Shown piece by piece: positions 44,790 to 55,658 of a DNA stretch of 64,000 nt. The stretch comes from Arenicola marina. Taxonomy: Eukaryota > Annelida > Polychaeta > Arenicolidae. Made by a program: the position numbers and the translations under genes. The stretch covers positions 47,213,174-47,277,173 of the forward strand of contig OZ025250.1 of assembly GCA_964019135.1 (NCBI GenBank), in the 5' to 3' direction. Under the pieces are notes generated by a model. That model ran no database searches and was not told the origin of the DNA. It was given only the letters and a program-made list of their open reading frames with translations. Each line of letters starts with the position of its first letter. Positions within the stretch are counted from its first letter, which is position 1.

Positions 44790-45049
44790 AAACGGATATG
44801 TAATAAATGCTGCGCGCGAGACCTGCGTGAGTTATGCTGACAGAGTCGTTCCCGCAGTCATGAGATATCCACTTGTTAACGTTCTACCGCCCCCCCCCCC
44901 TACTTTCCTAAAAGTTCAGCGCCAATAGGGCCTAGTACTGGCCTGGCCTTTGACTATCGGGATTGCCTTTGGAGTCCGTACCAACCCCGTGGCACTACCC
45001 TGGCACCGGCATAGCCCCCCCCCACTTCGGGTTAATTATCATTAATCCG

Positions 45050-45361
45050 TGTGTACGTGTATGTCAGTACTGCTTCTTCATGATACTCCAACGGCTGATC
45101 TAGATCTAGTCTGGATACGCTTAGGCATTCTTTATGCTGGAGCCTCCCAAATTGGTCCAGGACTCTGGCATGGGGAACTGGGTCGGGTGCCACATTCGCT
45201 TGTACATACGGCTCAAACTGGTACGGAGCGGCACCCAGGGCAATATCGTTATCAATTTGGCGTTCACCCTCATTACTTTCTACAATATTATCAGACACCT
45301 CGGTTGCCTTCTCCTCCGATGACTCCATCGCGAATCTGAAGAAGAGTCCCGCTTTATTCAA
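45050..45361 (-). pseudogene. Exon with PYQFEP motif in the TTAA element
   Basis: On the minus strand MESSEEKATEVSDNIVESN begins an acidic N-terminus followed by APYQFEPYV. A PY(Q/M)FEP motif after an acidic leader is, from memory, seen in P2X7-like zinc-domain proteins often carried by animal transposons; the zinc-binding Cys residues would be in a further exon. The source start is probably the ATG at about 45327. It would be transcribed inward from the right end. Confidence 0.35.
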
Positions 45362-45613
45362 GCGCGGTCGTTACAGTGCTCTACAGTGGGCACGCTGTGC
45401 GCGCTATCGTTGGGTTCCCTAATGACGTCACGCACGCTGATGCTCATTCGCGATGCTTTTCAGAAATGGAAAGAGGGTGGTGCTCGTTGAAGAGGTCGTG
45501 CGGCATGAGTTTAGGTTTTAAAAATAGCAGCAATGTATCATATTAATTGTAAGATATTTATCTTTTATATGCATTGGTCAATCGGATATTTTTTGCCTCG
45601 TGGCACAAACACT

Positions 45614-46200
45614 TTAAGTCTTTTTAAGCAAAATGAAATTGTACTGTTTGACAACAAACATAGACATGACGCTTGTACATATGTATTCCTCTTTTTAACA
45701 CAGGTGGCTGTCTAATTATGAGACATGGTGTGGTCAAGTTTTAAACGATGACATTCAGAACAAGCTGACTGCAAGCCACGGTTAAAACAGCCAGTGTGGT
45801 ATGTATACTATAAGGGTTGCTTTACTAATGATATTACATGGCTTATGAAGAACCTTGAGTCTCGGCACTTGATAAGGCAGGAACAATTTTATGCTTGCAC
45901 AGTGGCTATATTTTGAGTACATACCACAGATGAGCAGCTAATGGCAGCTTGCATAAATAAAAGCGTATTCCGCATGAAATAAGCATATTTTGCATCCGTG
46001 ATTAGCTGATCAACCTCTAATAACTTGTTTTCCTATGAACAGGTCAAGTCATATAATGTGACAAATATTTCGTATGTCACATTTACTACAGTTGTAAATA
46101 CATATATGTCTATTTAGGTCTTGGTATCTATATAAAAGCATAAGCATACCTGTATACTTCAATGTGTTTGTAAATATAAACAACAACTTTATATAAGGAA
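45614..46200. other. Paralogous non-coding DNA
   Basis: Matches 20969-21546 of copy 1. Nothing recognised. Confidence 0.5.
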
Positions 46201-46482
46201 CAGTGGCGTATCTAGGAATTTGCCAAGGGGGGGGGGGGCAACCCTGCTCTCTGAAACTCCCGACCGGGGGGTGTGCTCTCTGAAAACTTGCGACCAGGGG
46301 GGGGGGCTTAGAGAACCCGACTTTAACAGTTTATGTTCAGGCTCCCAAGGTGGGGGGGTTGTTCTCTAAAGACTTGGGACTTTAACATGTATGTTAACAT
46401 GTATGTTGTATGTTCTGGCTCCCAAGGGGGGGGGGGGGGGGGGGTTGCAACCCCCCTACCCCCCCCCCTAGATCCGCCACTG
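46201..46482. mobile_element. G-rich MITE, 282 bp, AAGGAA target duplication
   Basis: Ends CAGTGGCGTATCTAGG and the reverse complement of CTAGATCCGCCACTG. AAGGAA flanks both sides (46195-46200, 46483-46488); copy 1 has one AAGGAA at 21541-21546. Interior has G runs up to about 22 bases. Confidence 0.88.
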
Positions 46483-46856
46483 AAGGAAGGTTAGTCAACA
46501 TGAAGATGTAAATATCAAAAATGTACTTTCTTTTCTTTGGTCATCGTATTCTCATTTTCATCTTCACTTATATTTCCAGAATTCCTATCGCCTGCCACAT
46601 ATACTCTTCCCAGCAATCAAAAGTCGGCGTATATGCACACTGGAAAATGGAAAGCGAATATACACTAGTAAGTAAATATCTTTAGCTTGGCGGCTACCGA
46701 CATGTCTGTGTACATAATATTATCTATTTGCCGTATATATATAGTGTCTAACACAATAACGCACTGTCTTCCCCACTAAATTACACAATACAAAAAAGAT
46801 TACTTTCCTATAGATCACATGATCACTTGGTGAAGGCGTTATATCAACAGTTTCTG
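46483..46856. other. Paralogous non-coding DNA before the LINE
   Basis: Matches 21541-21914 of copy 1; ends with AGTTTCTG (46849-46856), the left target duplication of the LINE. Confidence 0.6.
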
Positions 46857-47100
46857 AAACACGGAACATGGCGATTGGCGAGGGTCGCTGATTATACAGC
46901 TCTGCAGCTATTCGCCGCTCGAACCACAATAATGGACATATGAGACGCAGAAAGTTATCCACAGTACGATGAAGTAACAGTGAATGGACTAAACTGTTGA
47001 AGGTGAAAAATGAACTGGATATATAAGTGAATTTTAAGGATTTACACACCTTTATCAGAGCGCAACCCGGAGGCACAACATTTCAGGCCACGCAAACCTA

Positions 47101-47934
47101 ATGAGTGTTCGCAGGCGATCTGAAGCATTTTCCGTGTCATCTTCGGAAGACCAGACAGAGAACAAAAAGCACCGTCATTTATCTTCGGACTCGTACCCAG
47201 TTGCACCAGAGAAGAAAATGGATGATATGACACAAATCATCGAACGATTTGAACGCAAGCTCGATGAAAATTTTTCAGACATTGAGACCCGAATAAAAAG
47301 CGAGATGAGCGGGATGAAAGGTGCACTTGCCTCGTTAGAGTGCAATCTAGGATTAAAGGTCGCCTCCCTAGAACAAGAAAATCAGACATTGAAGAAGGAA
47401 ATATCGTCCCTCCGGAAAGACCAACAAGATTGCGAGAAGAAACTGACTAACATGACAAACGAGATCAAACATACCAGGCGACAAGCCGTTGAAAATGAAC
47501 AATACTCACGACGTGAAAATATAAGAATATTTGGCTTACAAAACCCCGTGTCCTCCCCTGAGCAAGACTGCACAACAACGGTGCTTCGCTTCTTCCAGAC
47601 AAAACTCGCCGCGGACATCCAACCCCACCAGATAAAGAGCGCCCATCCACTCCCCAGCAAAAACCCGGTGAAACCCATAATAGTCCGACTGGACTCGGCT
47701 GATAGCAAAGACGATCTAATGAAACGCCGCCGGTCGCTGAAAGACTCCGGCATATCGATGGCTGATGATCTATGTGAGGACATGCTGCGACTCATGAACA
47801 GGGTGAAGAATGATGAACACATCGCGCAGAGCTGGTGCTGGAGAGGAAAGTGCTACGTGAAAGATAAACGAGGACAAGTAGCCAGGATCAGATGGGGAGA
47901 GTCTACAGCTGAAGTACTCAACAGACCGAAGTGA
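47101..47934 (+). CDS. LINE ORF1 protein (277 aa)
   Basis: Intact ORF from ATG to TGA. A basic, Ser-rich N-terminus is followed by a Glu/Lys-rich coiled coil (about residues 40-135), then SRRENIRIFGLQNP, which opens an RNA-recognition-type domain (about 138-215), then a C-terminal domain ending RWGESTAEVLN. This order is that of L1-type ORF1 proteins, which trimerise, bind the element's RNA and act as nucleic-acid chaperone. It contains no stop or frameshift, unlike ORF2. Confidence 0.85.
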   Translation: MSVRRRSEAFSVSSSEDQTENKKHRHLSSDSYPVAPEKKMDDMTQIIERFERKLDENFSDIETRIKSEMSGMKGALASLECNLGLKVASLEQENQTLKKEISSLRKDQQDCEKKLTNMTNEIKHTRRQAVENEQYSRRENIRIFGLQNPVSSPEQDCTTTVLRFFQTKLAADIQPHQIKSAHPLPSKNPVKPIIVRLDSADSKDDLMKRRRSLKDSGISMADDLCEDMLRLMNRVKNDEHIAQSWCWRGKCYVKDKRGQVARIRWGESTAEVLNRPK

Positions 47935-48858
47935 AGTCAAGCTGCGCATTCATGGATATCCCGCGAAAGACTATATGGACCACGTGTGGTAACATCACTG
48001 GCGGACAATACAAGCAAAAAGTTGTCCAAAGTTGATGTTACCTGCACCAAACAAGGAATATATGTATCTATACCCGGACATTATACGAAGCCTTGTAGCA
48101 ACAGTATATATACCGCATACTCAATGGATCAAAGGTATGTAGACAGGCGCTGGTATAAGAAAAGGTTCTGTATATGTATCTGTACAGCTTCGGATAATTG
48201 TAAAACTGTTCAGGCAACGGTAACCTTTTAGAGTATTGATTGACATCCCGATGCTTTGGTTGAAACATGAAGGTAAATAATGAAATGTAGACACTCATCT
48301 GAATGTTTTCCTTCGTGTGGCCTTAGGCCTATTTACTGTTGTCCGCACCCAGGTGTGACCCGTTGGTCAGCCCGTTCAACGATGTCGATACCATGAATGC
48401 TCGGCCCTTGTATATTTCACTCGTAACTATGTTTGTTCAGACGAGACGGGCCACCGGTCTCATAGTCTAAGTTGCCATTCGCTTGTTTCTGGTGTACTGA
48501 CTCTGCATTGACGAGCAGGTGTAAGCTGTAGTGTGACTCAGCCAAGTCGACAGCATGGTGCCAGGGCCAATGGCTCACTGTAGGTTACCGAGTTGTAATG
48601 TGAACAGTGTCAACAACGACAAAAACACAGGCGAGCCACCATGGCCACAAGGTATCCTCACCGTAAAACATCAAGACCTTCTCATCGATAGCTTAACAAC
48701 AGTGGTATCAAACGGTCGTGCATCCCTCTACAATGCGCAGCCAAAATGTACAATCCTATCGCACGAGAGGCTAAAACCCTTCACTCGTATTGGTGAATTT
48801 GCTCAAGCTCATATTCAGATACAGGGGAAACCAAAAACTATATCTAAGAACTTCACAG
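47935..48858. other. Inter-ORF region of the LINE
   Basis: 924 bases with no long conserved frame. A 104-codon ORF at 48555-48869 runs into ORF2 but has no recognised domain. Confidence 0.5.
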
Positions 48859-49242
48859 ATGACGGTTAATATAATTACTCAAAATGTTAGAGGGCTACAA
48901 AAGTCCAGTAAACGGTTAAAATATTTCCACTGGTTCCGTACTACACGGCAGGTGGATATAGCTCTACTCCAGGAGACACATAGCACCAGCGAAGACGAAA
49001 GCTCGTGGAAAAGGGAATGGGGTGGAGATATAATCTTTGCCCATGGGTCTAGTCAAGCCCGAGGCGTGTGTATAATGCTCAGGAAAGGTTTAAACACAGT
49101 TCTACATTCGTGCCTCTCAGATGACCAGGGACGATACGTAATCGTGGACATAACAATAGAAGGAACGAGATATGTACTGGCAAATGTGTACGGTCATAAC
49201 AAGGATAATCCTGACTTTTTTTTGATATCTTTGAAAGTCTAG
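48859..49242 (+). pseudogene. LINE ORF2, endonuclease N-terminal part
   Basis: From ATG the frame reads VNIITQNVRGLQ, then IALLQETHS (catalytic Glu of AP-like endonucleases) and YVLANVYGHN. It then meets a run of eight T at 49215-49222, after which the frame shifts; the downstream frame continues the domain from about 49225. The enzyme would nick target DNA to prime reverse transcription. Confidence 0.85.
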
Positions 49243-51725
49243 ACGACAGACTATATGCTGATAATATAATAATGGGCGGCGACTTTAATTGCATTCTAAA
49301 CCCAGATCTTGACAAAAAAGGGGGACGTGCTGATCACGCCAACACAAAATGCCGTAACGCCCTTCAAACCTATATGGAAGAGAGTGACCTTGTTGATATT
49401 TGGAGGACGCAACACGAGGGCATCAAAGAATTTACTTATTTTACAAAAAAGCCTCAACTCATATTTACGAGATTGGATTTTTTCCTTATTTCACAAAGTC
49501 TAGTCAATATAACTCAGTCGTCCCGAATACTGCCAAAATTCCAATCGGATCACTCAGGTGTACACATTAATATTATAACAACGAATAAGGAACGCGGCCG
49601 CGGTTTCTGGAAACTAAACTGCTCCCTTCTGGAAGACCTTGAATATCAAGATATCATAAAAAATACCGTTGGGCAAACTATACTGACAGAACTTGAGGTG
49701 GATCATATGTTATTATGGGATACAGTCAAATGTAATATCAGAGGAGAAACCCTGAAGTATGCTGCTCGAAAGAAAAAATCGCGGTCTAAGATTTTAGCTG
49801 CTTTGGAACGTAGGCTCAAGCATCTGGAAGTTAAACTATCCGAGACTTCAGAAAACGGCATCAAAGATGAAATACAGATAGTTCAAGAGGATATAGATAA
49901 CTTAATAGAAAATGAGCTACAAGGAATCATATTGAGAAGTAAAGCTCAATGGCATGAGGAGGGTGAGAAGTGCACAAAATACTTTCTAAATCTGGAGAAG
50001 AGAAATTACAATAAAAAGCTACTAAGTAGACTCAAAACCGAAAGGGATGAGATTATTACCGATAAAACTGATATTCGCAAAGAAACAGCAAATTATTATG
50101 GAAAATTATACTCCTCAAAAAATAATGATGTCGATGATAACACCGAACAAAGCTTTTTTCCCGAAACACACCCCGTAGTGTCCGAGGAAGATAAAGAAGA
50201 GATGGGAGGCGAAATAACTATTTTAGAAGCCTCAGAGGCGTTAAAAACTACCAAAGATGGAAAATCACCAGGGACCGACGGTTTACCATATGAATTTTAT
50301 AAGGTATTTTGGGAAGACATAAATGTACTCTTGGCCAACTGCTTTAATGAGGCTTACCGTCGGGGCATCATGTCGAGGACTCACAGAATGAGTGTAATAA
50401 CGCTAACCCCAAAAGTGGGAAAAGATACCACTTTCCTGAAACATTGGCGCCCAATATCGCTACTCAATGCAGACTATAAACTCATCGCTAAATGTGTAGC
50501 TGAGAGAATGAAACTAAAACTCCCTAGTTTAATCCATCAGGACCAAACTGGTTTCTTAAAAGGCCGTTATATTGGAGAAAATATATTTAAAATCCTTAAC
50601 ACGATAGAGTTGGCAGAACAGAAGCAATTAAAAATGGTACTCCTCTCCGTTGATTTCGAAAAGGCGTTCGATACCGTAGATTGGTCATATGTTAATAAAA
50701 CGTTGACGTACTTTAATTTTGGTCCAGCCTTTATACAGTGGATTGATCTGTTTTATAATGATATTAAAGCATGTGTAATCAACAACGGTTTTACATCCGA
50801 ATATTTTACCCTCTCCAGAGGCCTTCGACAAGGTTGCCCGCTATCCCCTTATTTATTCCTACTGGTGGCGGAAACCCTTGCTATCAAAATAAGACAAGAC
50901 CCGGGCATAGCTGGTATAAGAGTCGCTGATGTGGAGATCAAAATTGTTCAATACGCGGATGACACGGTATTATTTTTATTATATTCGGAAGAAAATCTCA
51001 TGCGTGTTAAACAGACATTTGATGATTTCCACCTTGTATCGGGGCTCAAAGTAAATTACGATAAATCTGTCGTTCTACCAATTGGAACATTACGAGATAA
51101 TTTTGAAGATTGCCCGCAAGCAGGTTTTGCGTGGACGGCCGGTCCGATCTCTGTCTTAGGAATTAAACTATATATTGATGTACAACGAACAATTTCTGAA
51201 AACTACACCCTCGGGAAAAAGAAAATATTAAGCCGCCTAAACTTATGGCGGCAAAGAAACTTAACATTATTGGGGAAAACGGTTATCATCAAATGCTATG
51301 GTATCTCCCAGCTGGTATATTTAATGTCAGTTCTTCCGTGCCCAGACCCATCCACCACGAATGAAATACAGAAAGAGTTATTTTGCTTTATATGGGGCGG
51401 AAAAAGGGAAAAGGTAAAACGCTCCGTTATGTATAACAAGAAACCGCTTGGGGGACTAAACGTGCCAAATATTACAACTCAAGAAAAAGCCCTCAAGACA
51501 GCTTGGGTTGAGAGGATTGCCCGGAATGATACCATAGCGGCTTTTGTTAAACATTATCTTGGCCCAGTATATACGTTGCTTTGGCGGTGTAACCTGGAGG
51601 TGAAGGATTTCACCCAATCTGCACTCTATACGAAAACAGGTAGCAGGCTCATCACCGATATCATTAAGGCTTGGTGTGAATTCCATTATCATGAGGTACT
51701 CGACAAATCGTCATTAAGGAGATGA
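49243..51725 (+). pseudogene. LINE ORF2, endonuclease C-part and reverse transcriptase
   Basis: One open frame of more than 817 codons. MGGDFNC and RLDFFLIS plus SDHSGV complete the endonuclease. Reverse transcriptase motifs follow: GKSPGTDGLPYEFYK, HWRPISLLNADYKLIAK, QTGFLKGRYIGENI, VDFEKAFDTVDW, GLRQGCPLSPYLF and QYADDTVLF (YADD at 50952-50963). The style (AETLAIKIR after the GCPLSP block, FIWGGKR in the thumb) points to the L1/Tx1 group. It ends at a TGA where the next frame takes over. Confidence 0.92.
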
Positions 51726-52488
51726 TATGGCTTAACTCCTACATAAAAATCGACAAAAAGGTTATCTGTTACAATGGTTGGATAATTTCAGGTGTATTAT
51801 ATATAGAAGACCTATTATCAGTCGATGGCTCTTTCTTAAGTTTTGAAGAGTTATGTAGCAAGTACCCACAGTCCAAATTTAACATTTTACAGTATTATGG
51901 TATATTGCAAAGTATCCCGCCAGCATGGAAATCGATGTTACTACAAGAGCCCGAAAGTGTACCTAGGCCAAGAGAACGGTTATACGATTTATACATGGAT
52001 TCCCAAAAGAAATGTAAGTTTGTGTACGATATATTAATTCAGAAAACACTCGCAATACCTACTCTACCGTTGGAAAAGTGGAACCATGATTTAGGAACAG
52101 CCTTAACGAAGCAAGAATATATGTCCTATTTTAACACAATCTATAGAACTATGAATTGTGTAAAACTTCAGGAGTTCCAGTTTAAATTAATGCATCGTAT
52201 TATATGTACGGGTGAAAAATTATATGTATATGGACTGAAGGAAAGCGATCTATGTGAGTTTTGTCAAGAAGAGATTGACACCTTAATCCATGGTTTTGTA
52301 CATTGCGAAGTAGTTAAGCGATTCTGGGTTGACGTGTATGAGTGGATAGGTATGAGATCCACAAAAAACTACCTTTTGATGAAAAAAACATTTTATTCGG
52401 CGGAATTAACTATGAAATAGATTATGTAATGCTCATATGTAGGAAGTATATCCATGAATGTAAGTATCGTGTCACTTTCCCCAGATTA
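51722..52488 (+). pseudogene. LINE ORF2, C-terminal part with Cys/His motif
   Basis: A frame overlapping the previous stop by four bases continues the protein. CEFCQEEIDTLIHGFVHC near 52251 is the C-terminal Cys-rich motif of L1/Tx1 ORF2 proteins. A second shift occurs at the A run near 52381-52388, after which LFGGINYEIDYV and CRKYIHECKYR continue in the next frame. No proper stop codon belongs to the element. Confidence 0.8.
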
Positions 52489-52496
52489 AGTTTCTG

Positions 52497-52958
52497 TACA
52501 CTAAGTATCTGTAAACGCTTACTCCTAGAGGAATGCTGTCGGGTCTTGTGCCACGGAATGACAACACTCGGACACTCAACGTGGTAGACTCGCAGGAATT
52601 CCTTCGTGAGAGAGGATGGACGTCACTTAGAGGAACCGCGTCCGAAGCCACTTTGAAGAAGCCATCCAGCAGCGGAGATAGGACCGATTTCTCTATGAAA
52701 CTAAGCGCAGGTCACGTCTCGCTCTCAGTGGATGATAACGTGGTTGACTTGTCCACGTGGGATTTCCTCGAAGACGCGAAAACCACCAAATGCATCCTAT
52801 CCTCCATCGATATCGCAGTGAACAGAGTGGGCTTGTGCCAGGGCGCGAAACTGAGTGGACGTAGGGTGTGTCCTACCAAGACAATGACTATATCCATGGT
52901 GAACGGGGAACAGCGGGTCCACTGCGGCTCTTGTCGGAAGGTCTTGCCGATCCTCCAC
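52497..52958. other. Paralogous segment left of the TIR element, copy 2
   Basis: Matches 21916-22377. Its plus-strand frame stays open in both copies but changes amino acids freely. Confidence 0.4.
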
Positions 52959-55310
52959 GGTCCGTGTATATACCGTCCAATCGTTTTTCGTTTTCAAAAT
53001 GATCATAAGAAAAACGAAAAACAAACCAATCAAAACAAACTAAGCCAAAAAGAATCGTTTTTCGTTTACCGAAACATCATTCAAAAAACAAAAAACGATC
53101 ACTGATACCGTGTTCCGTTTTCCCCAGTCAAGACAAGCAAAAGCAAATCAAAACGTACTACCATATACCGTGTCAAGTTTCGCCAAACAAAATACGAAAT
53201 GAAGTACACGGTTGCGTAATGACAAATCGTTTTTCGTCTACCGTTTTAGGAAACGAAATACGAAACGATTTGTGCCGACTGGACGGTGGTCCGTAACTGA
53301 GCATAAATGAGACTAAGAGGCTAGACATTATACGCTCCCAAGTAAGGTAAAAAAGGTAAAAAGGTGCCCATTACAGGGAACTTGACGCCCCCAGGTCTGT
53401 CAATGCCAACGCCACTGCAATCTCCACCCTGGTTCCGCCCCTGCCACCCGCACCCGGGCTCCGCCACTGCCACTGGGGTTGAGAACAATCGTTCTTTCTT
53501 CATGGTGGTTCGACATCCGTGTGGTGTGGTGTATTTAGGGGTGGATCCAAGCCAATATCGGTGTATTTAGGCTTAGGCCTACCTGTTTGATTTATTTAGG
53601 CTTAGGCCTACCTGTTTGGTGTATTTAGGCTTAGGCCTACCTGTTTGGTTTATTTAGGCTTAGGCCTACCTGTTTAGTTTATTTAGGCTTAGGCCTACCT
53701 GTTTGGTTTATTTAGGCTTAGGCCTACCTGTTTGGTTTATTTAGGCTTAGGCCTACCTGTTTGGTTTATTTAGGCTTAGGCCTACCTGTTTGGTGTATTT
53801 AGGCTTAGGCCTACCTGTTTGGTTTATTTAGGCTTAGGCCTACCTGTTTGGTTTATTTAGGCTTAGGCCTACCTGTTTGGTTTATTTAGGCATAGGCCTA
53901 CCTGTTTGGTTTATTTAGGCTTATGCCTATCTGTTTGGTTTATTTAGGCTTAGGTCTACCTGTTTGGTTTATTTAGGCTTAGGCCTACCTGTTTGGTTTA
54001 TTTAGGCTTAGGCCTACCTGTTTGGTTTATTTAAGCTTAGGTCTACCTGTTTGGTTTATTTAGGCTTAGGTCTACCTGTTTGGTTTATTTAGGCTTAGGC
54101 CTACCTGTTTGGTTTATTTAGGCTTAGGCCTACCTGTTTGGTTTATTTAGGCTTAGGCCTACCTGTTTGGTTTATTTAGGCTTAGGCCTACCTGTTTGGT
54201 TTATTTAGGCTTAGGTCTACCTGTTTGGTTTATTTAGGCTTAGGCCTACCTGTTTGGTTGAATTAGGCTCAGGCCTACCTGTTTGGTTTATTTAGGCTTA
54301 GGCCTACCTGTTTGGTTTATTTGGGCTTAGGTCTACCTGTTTGGTTTATTTAGGCTTAGGTCTACCTGTTTGGTTTATTTAGGCTTAGGTCTACCTGTTT
54401 GGTTTATTTAGGCTTAGTCCTACCTGTTTGGTTTATTTAGGCTTAGGCCTACCTGTTTGGTTTATTCAGATTTCCATACCATTATTTAACCAAAGACAAA
54501 GACGGGTCACAAACTCACTACATGTTAATATGTAGTTATGTATATATAATGCATATTATAACCGATTACAGGCCGCCTTCCGCCCTGTTAGCAGCGCGCT
54601 TATCATGGCGTAGGCCGTGGCGCAACAGAATGGGTGCATTTTTGGGGGGCCAAGACGGATATTCCGCCCTGTATACTCAACATGATCCGGGCCTGCCGAT
54701 AGGGCTACGCCGTATGCCAATGAAAGGTTCACGGTCAAGTCCGTGCATTTTGGGGCAACGGAACCAGCGTAGTCCATCACTTTTCAATCAGCCGTCGGTA
54801 TGCCGATGTGCCCGGTTCAAAACAACACTGGACATTCGGGAGAAGAAGGCGGCTGATTCAAAGGTGATCAGAGTAGGTTGGTTCCAGTGCCCCTATTTGC
54901 ACCGGATATAAACGGTGTGTGCATTTCATTGGATTAGGCATATCCCTATCGGCCCACCCGGAAGTGCCCTGTCACGTGTTGCGGGCCGCGGGCGGGATAC
55001 CGAAGCTCGCCCAACGAAATGCGCTCAATGTTTCCCCCCTCTACCTTGAACTTGGGGCCCTGAGTGGGGTTGCCACCTGGCGAATACCGTACGCAACGCG
55101 AATGGTGCATTGCGTATATACAGCGACAAGAAAAACGGTTGCGTTACGCATAACCGTTTTTCGTTTTGGAAACGGTAAACGAAAAACGGTTTATGTGACT
55201 AATTTTCGTTTTCTATGTCACCAAACTAAAAAACAGTTGTTGGTTCGTTTTTCGTTTTTCTTATGATCATTTTAAAAACGAAAAACGATTGGACGGTATA
55301 TACACGGACC
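52959..55310. mobile_element. TIR element, copy 2, 2352 bp
   Basis: Same ends and same CTCCAC flanks (52953-52958 and 55311-55316) as 22378-23910. It is longer almost entirely because of the 29-bp minisatellite inside. Confidence 0.8.
53562..54466 (+). repeat. 29-bp minisatellite, about 31 units
   Basis: Units of TTTATTTAGGCTTAGGCCT plus ACCTGTTTGG. Most units are identical or differ at one base. Copy 1 has the same motif only once (about 23010-23043), so the array grew from a single unit after the copies split. Confidence 0.95.
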
Positions 55311-55657
55311 CTCCACACTGGTAGCGCGGTCTCCCCAAACGGAGAAGCCCGTTGTCCCAGAGAGGAACGAGGTATCGTGGGTATTTTCGGAGGGGGCGGG
55401 GGGGGGGCTTGTCCGATTGTGGGTGGGTGTTTCCAGGGGGATTGCAAGAGTTTTCCTGTGGGGGCGGGGAGGGGGGGGAGTTGTCTCAGGGGGAATTGTC
55501 CAGGGGGAATTGTCCAGGGGGAAAGGCAGGGGGAGGTGTTCCCGGGGAAATTGTCCGGGGGGGGGGGGGGAGGGGTAGTTGTCCGGCTCCCATCACTATT
55601 GGCGACTGGGCAGTTGACACTGGTTCTTTGTAACGTGACTTGCTAAAGTATATCAAA
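55311..55657. other. G-rich spacer, copy 2
   Basis: Matches 23911-24307 of copy 1 with different G-run lengths. No gene. Confidence 0.5.
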
Positions 55658-55658
55658 C

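Larger units (their letters stand above)
41790..45613. mobile_element. TTAA-type DNA transposon, 3824 bp
   Basis: Ends are ACTGTTTGTGCCACG and AGTGTTTGTGCCACG (reverse complement of the right end), 14 of 15 the same. TTAA flanks both sides (41786-41789 and 45614-45617); copy 1 has a single TTAA at 20969-20972. TTAA duplications are typical of Kolobok and piggyBac superfamilies. Two exon-like segments lie inside, but no intact transposase. A smaller element (44413-44789) is nested in it. Confidence 0.88.
46857..52488 (+). mobile_element. L1/Tx1-type LINE, about 5.6 kb, nearly full length
   Basis: Absent from copy 1, which reads through at about 21908-21922. AGTTTCTG occurs at 46849-46856 and 52489-52496, a likely target duplication. 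The element has a 5' UTR of about 240 bases, ORF1 (47101-47934), a 0.9 kb inter-ORF region, and ORF2 with endonuclease and reverse transcriptase. There is no 3' UTR or poly-A: the element ends within the last residues of ORF2. Three frameshifts make it inactive. Confidence 0.88.
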
